Below are positions 4,737 through 7,124 of a DNA stretch of 7,124 nucleotides, one piece after another. Origin of the DNA: Oceanospirillaceae bacterium (GTDB taxonomy: Bacteria; Pseudomonadota; Gammaproteobacteria; Pseudomonadales; Balneatricaceae). Below the pieces are notes generated by a model. That model did no database searches and had not been told where the DNA came from. It saw nothing but the letters and a program-made list of their open reading frames with translations. Location: assembly GCA_023954795.1 (NCBI GenBank), contig JAGSHA010000160.1:1-7124 (forward strand). The letters run 5' to 3'. The position numbers were made by a program, and so were the translations under genes. How positions within the stretch are numbered: the stretch's first letter is position 1; every line of letters starts with the position of its first letter.

Positions 4737-6203
4737 TTATGAAGAGCAGGTCAAACTGATCCCGCCCGCCCAATCCGGCGGTGCGGCGGCATATCGTTCC
4801 ATATCAGGATGCTCATCACCCGGATGGCGCAACAAGGCCAGCAGCTGATTAACCGGAACGTAGTTACCCGTATTGGCTTCGCGAATCGCTTCCTCTGCCA
4901 TATAGTTTCGCAGCATATATTTTGGGTTCACCGAACGCATCTGCTGACGCCGGATCGGCAAGCTGGCCGCCTCATCAGCCAAACGTACATCGTATTGATC
5001 CATCCAGGCATCAAACGCTTCGCGGTGAAAGAAGAACGGATATAACTGCGCACGATCACCCTGATAATCACACAACGTGCGGAAGAAACGATTGAAATCG
5101 ACTCGCTGTGCCGCAAACAGGCTCAACAACGCCTCGATCAAACCCGCATCGTCTGCTTGAGACGTGACTAACCCCAACCGGGCTGAAAGGCGCTGATTTC
5201 GGTAAGCCACAAACTGGTGGGAATATTCACGTAACACCGCTTTCAGATCGTCCTCCCCCACCATCGGTAGAAACGCCTCTGCCAATGCTGTCAGGTTCCA
5301 CTGCACGATATCCGGCTGCTGCTTGAAGGCATAACGGCCGGTTTCATCACTGTGATTACTGACAAAGTCGGGCCGATACTCATCCATAAAGGTGTACGGA
5401 CCGTAATCAAAGGTCTCACCCAAAATAGACATATTGTCGGTATTCAGTACGCCGTGCACAAACCCATACGCCTGCCACATTGCCACCATGTAGGCCGTAC
5501 GTTCGGCAATCTTCTGATACATCGCCAGATAAGGATTTTCTGCATCTTTGGCATCAGGGTAATAACGTTCGATGCTGTAATCAGCCAGACGCTTTAAATC
5601 TTCATGCTGCTTGCTGTAATAGAAATACTCGAAGTGACCAAAGCGGATATGACATTGCGTGACACGCAGCACCGCCGCACAAGACTCCATTCCTTCACGC
5701 ATCACCTGTTGCTCGCTACCGACCAGACACAACGCGCGGGTCGTTGGGATACCTAAGCCCTGCATGGCTTCGCCCACCAGGTATTCACGAATACTGGAGC
5801 GCAGAACAGCACGACCGTCACCAAAGCGTGAGTAGCGGGTTTTGCCGGCACCTTTCAGATGCAGGTCCCAGCGCTGGCCCTGTTTATTGACCACTTCACC
5901 CAGCAATAAACCACGCCCATCCCCAAGATCCGGGTTGTAGTAACCGAATTGGTGCCCTGTGTATTTCATTGCCAGCGCATCACTGCCCGGCAACGGCGCA
6001 TGACCACCAAAGTAACGGGCCAGTTCCGATGGATTGATCGCACAGGGGTTCAGATCAAGCAGGACAGCAACTTCGGGATTGAAGCTGATCAGATGGGAAC
6101 CCGGCAACGCTTCCGGCAATACCTTGTGATAGAAATGCTCCGGTAAACGCGCATAGCTGTTATCAAAATTGAGCGATTCCAGAGTGGCGAAGGTCTCAGA
6201 CAT
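4737..6203 (-). CDS. selO: SelO (YdiU) family protein adenylyltransferase
   Basis: SelO is a pseudokinase-fold enzyme that binds ATP in inverted orientation and transfers AMP to Ser, Thr or Tyr of target proteins, linked to redox homeostasis. The 488-residue product is full length. It opens with ESLNFDNSYARLPEHFY and has the nucleotide-binding stretch HLKGAGKTRYSRFGDGRAVL (residues 115-134, K117 the probable conserved lysine), E140 in SSIREYLVGE, the catalytic HGVLNTDNMSILG (250-262, D256 and N257) and FDYGP (265-269, D266 as metal ligand). It ends in PPDWAGGISLTCSS, keeping the C-terminal cysteine that is selenocysteine in some eukaryotic homologues. I prefer the ATG at 6203 (MSETF), which has GGGA eight bases upstream; the ATG at 6233 would add ten residues but has a badly placed ribosome site. 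The gene is divergent from the ATL gene. Confidence 0.94.
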   Translation of the reverse strand: MSETFATLESLNFDNSYARLPEHFYHKVLPEALPGSHLISFNPEVAVLLDLNPCAINPSELARYFGGHAPLPGSDALAMKYTGHQFGYYNPDLGDGRGLLLGEVVNKQGQRWDLHLKGAGKTRYSRFGDGRAVLRSSIREYLVGEAMQGLGIPTTRALCLVGSEQQVMREGMESCAAVLRVTQCHIRFGHFEYFYYSKQHEDLKRLADYSIERYYPDAKDAENPYLAMYQKIAERTAYMVAMWQAYGFVHGVLNTDNMSILGETFDYGPYTFMDEYRPDFVSNHSDETGRYAFKQQPDIVQWNLTALAEAFLPMVGEDDLKAVLREYSHQFVAYRNQRLSARLGLVTSQADDAGLIEALLSLFAAQRVDFNRFFRTLCDYQGDRAQLYPFFFHREAFDAWMDQYDVRLADEAASLPIRRQQMRSVNPKYMLRNYMAEEAIREANTGNYVPVNQLLALLRHPGDEHPDMERYAAAPPDWAGGISLTCSS

Positions 6204-6336
6204 CAAGTACATCCCAGTGTTCGATTTGACCATTACCCTACCATTTTAATCAGGTATTTTCACCCCACAGCTTTTCCGTGAATTGAGACAACACACAGAC
6301 TCCACCACGACTAACCACTCCGCCTGAAGGGGATTA

Positions 6337-6345
6337 TGTTAGATT
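6337..6345 (+). promoter_or_regulatory. candidate extended -10 promoter for the ATL gene
   Basis: TGTTAGATT matches the extended -10 form TGnTATAAT (TAGATT at 6340-6345), with no recognisable -35, which fits that promoter type. The predicted start, near 6352, leaves about 28 bases to the ATG at 6381. The 177-base divergent gap with selO must also hold the selO promoter; TAAAAT on the minus strand just upstream of 6233 is a weak candidate. Confidence 0.4.
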
Positions 6346-6380
6346 AGAGCGATAGAAAATGTCAGCGATGAGAAATTCGA

Positions 6381-6692
6381 ATGAACGAACCGAGCTATCA
6401 GGAGAAGTTCTGGCAGATCATTAGCCTGATACCGTCAGGCTCTGTTGCTACGTACGGGCAGGTCGCTGAACTCGCCGGATTACCGAGTATGGCCCGAGCG
6501 GTCGGGCGCACATTGAGCCAGCTTCCGAAAGATACCCAACTACCATGGTTTAGGGTGATCAACGCCAAAGGCGAAATTTCGTTTCCCAAAGATAGCCCAC
6601 CCTATGAACGTCAGAGATCGTTACTGGAAGCGGATGGAATTGTTTTTATCCGAGGAAAAGTACCGTTGCGGCAGTATAAGTGGCAGCCATAA
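6381..6692 (+). CDS. alkyltransferase-like protein (ATL/YbaZ type), MGMT fold without the acceptor cysteine
   Basis: ATL proteins bind O6-alkylguanine in DNA, flip the base out and mark the lesion for nucleotide excision repair instead of removing the alkyl group. The 103-residue product covers only the DNA-binding domain of O6-alkylguanine-DNA alkyltransferase. The methyltransferase active-site PCHRV is replaced by PWFRV (55-59), putting tryptophan (W56) where the acceptor cysteine would be. The base-flipping tyrosine Y25 (in SVATYGQVAELAG) and the arginine finger R39 (SMARAVGRTL) are kept, at the same positions as in fission yeast Atl1. The ATG at 6381 has a weak GAGAA upstream. The stop codon lies inside a hairpin loop, 14 bases from the end of the convergent methyltransferase gene. 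The rule-breaking histidine of PCHRV is phenylalanine here. Confidence 0.93.
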   Translation: MNEPSYQEKFWQIISLIPSGSVATYGQVAELAGLPSMARAVGRTLSQLPKDTQLPWFRVINAKGEISFPKDSPPYERQRSLLEADGIVFIRGKVPLRQYKWQP

Positions 6693-6702
6693 AAAGCTGC
6701 CA
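6681..6702. terminator. hairpin at the convergent ends of the ATL and RlmI-like genes
   Basis: TGGCAGC (6681-6687) and GCTGCCA (6696-6702) form a perfect 7-bp stem with the 8-base loop CATAAAAA, which contains the ATL stop codon. No T-run follows the stem on either strand, so it is a poor classical terminator. It may protect mRNA ends or stop convergent transcription weakly. Confidence 0.4.
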
Positions 6703-6706
6703 TCGC

Positions 6707-7124
6707 TTACACATGCAATACAACAATCTTTAACGGGAACTGACCATCAGGCGAAGGGAAATCAGCTTCCGGTGTAATGACCTCGTAGTCTCGTACAGGA
6801 CGACCGGCCTTATCCGCGCAACGCCGAACGACACCTAACCACTCGTCCATATCAACCTTGGCCACGTTATTGGTGCAAATCAGTGTACCGCCCTCTTCGG
6901 TCGCTAACAGAGACGGTTTCAGAACACTAGGGTAGTCACGGATCAGGTCTACCGTGCCAAAAGGACTTTTTGCCCAACGGGGAGGGTCCAGAAAGACCAG
7001 ATCAAACTGCTGCTCATCAATGCGGGGAAACGGTCGCGGCTTCTGACCTCGACGTACACGCTGTTTGACGGGGATACCGGCGTATTGCTTCGCGGCCGTA
7101 AAAAAGTCACTTTGCACAAACTTG
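6707..7124 (-). CDS. 3' part of an RlmI-like class I SAM-dependent rRNA methyltransferase (runs off window)
   Basis: The reverse strand is open from the right edge to a TAA at 6709-6707, giving the last 138 or so residues. The sequence fits the C-terminal half of the Rossmann methyltransferase domain in RlmI/COG1092-type enzymes, which methylate cytosine C5 in 23S rRNA. FDLVFLDPPRWAKSPFG holds the catalytic motif IV (DPP); it is followed by RDYPSVLKPSLLATEEGG, the strand TLICTNNVAKV and the ending EADFPSPDGQFPLKIVVLHV, which resembles the tail of Pseudomonas homologues. The GTG at 7117 is internal to the frame (K-F-V-Q upstream), so it is not taken as the start. The N-terminal PUA and RNA-binding parts are outside the window. 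The exact rRNA target cannot be fixed from this fragment. Confidence 0.85.
   Translation of the reverse strand, partial: KFVQSDFFTAAKQYAGIPVKQRVRRGQKPRPFPRIDEQQFDLVFLDPPRWAKSPFGTVDLIRDYPSVLKPSLLATEEGGTLICTNNVAKVDMDEWLGVVRRCADKAGRPVRDYEVITPEADFPSPDGQFPLKIVVLHV

Overview
The window reads as ordinary chromosomal DNA from a free-living gammaproteobacterium. My best guess is a marine Oceanospirillales-type lineage, based on the gene families present (a Na+-coupled amino-acid carrier, a DUF3301 protein, a Pseudomonas-like RlmI-type methyltransferase) and on general protein style. That placement is inference, because no rRNA or other marker gene is present. No phage genes, insertion sequences, CRISPR arrays, tRNA or rRNA genes were recognised.

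Layout from left to right: the 3' tail of an unrecognised gene runs in from the left edge (+, 1-117). An AGCS-family sodium:alanine symporter follows (+, 255-1631), with a structured 5' leader and a very strong intrinsic terminator. Next is a 338-base stretch without a convincing protein gene. It holds a perfect 9-bp inverted repeat and an orphan intrinsic terminator, and may encode a small RNA or an attenuator. Then come four genes on the + strand: a cytoplasmic DsbA/FrnE-like thiol oxidoreductase (1970-2632), a TlyA-family rRNA 2'-O-methyltransferase (2683-3450), a small membrane-anchored DUF3301 protein (3647-3964) and a DinB-family metal-binding protein (4124-4660). Each appears to have its own promoter or terminator signals, so this looks like a row of single-gene units, not one operon. 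A bidirectional terminator separates dinB from the convergent selO gene (-, about 6203-4737), which encodes a protein AMPylase. selO is divergent from a small alkyltransferase-like (ATL) DNA-repair protein (+, 6381-6692). The ATL gene converges on the 3' end of an RlmI-like rRNA methyltransferase gene that runs off the right edge (-, 7124-6707).

The genes do not form an obvious pathway. Loose themes are redox and stress (CGWC thioredoxin-fold protein, SelO, DinB), DNA alkylation repair (ATL) and rRNA methylation (TlyA, RlmI-like). The least explained sequence is non-coding: the multi-hairpin leader of the symporter gene, the orphan terminator upstream of the DsbA-like gene, and a palindrome at the likely promoter of the DUF3301 gene. 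I did not find a clearly new multi-gene system.
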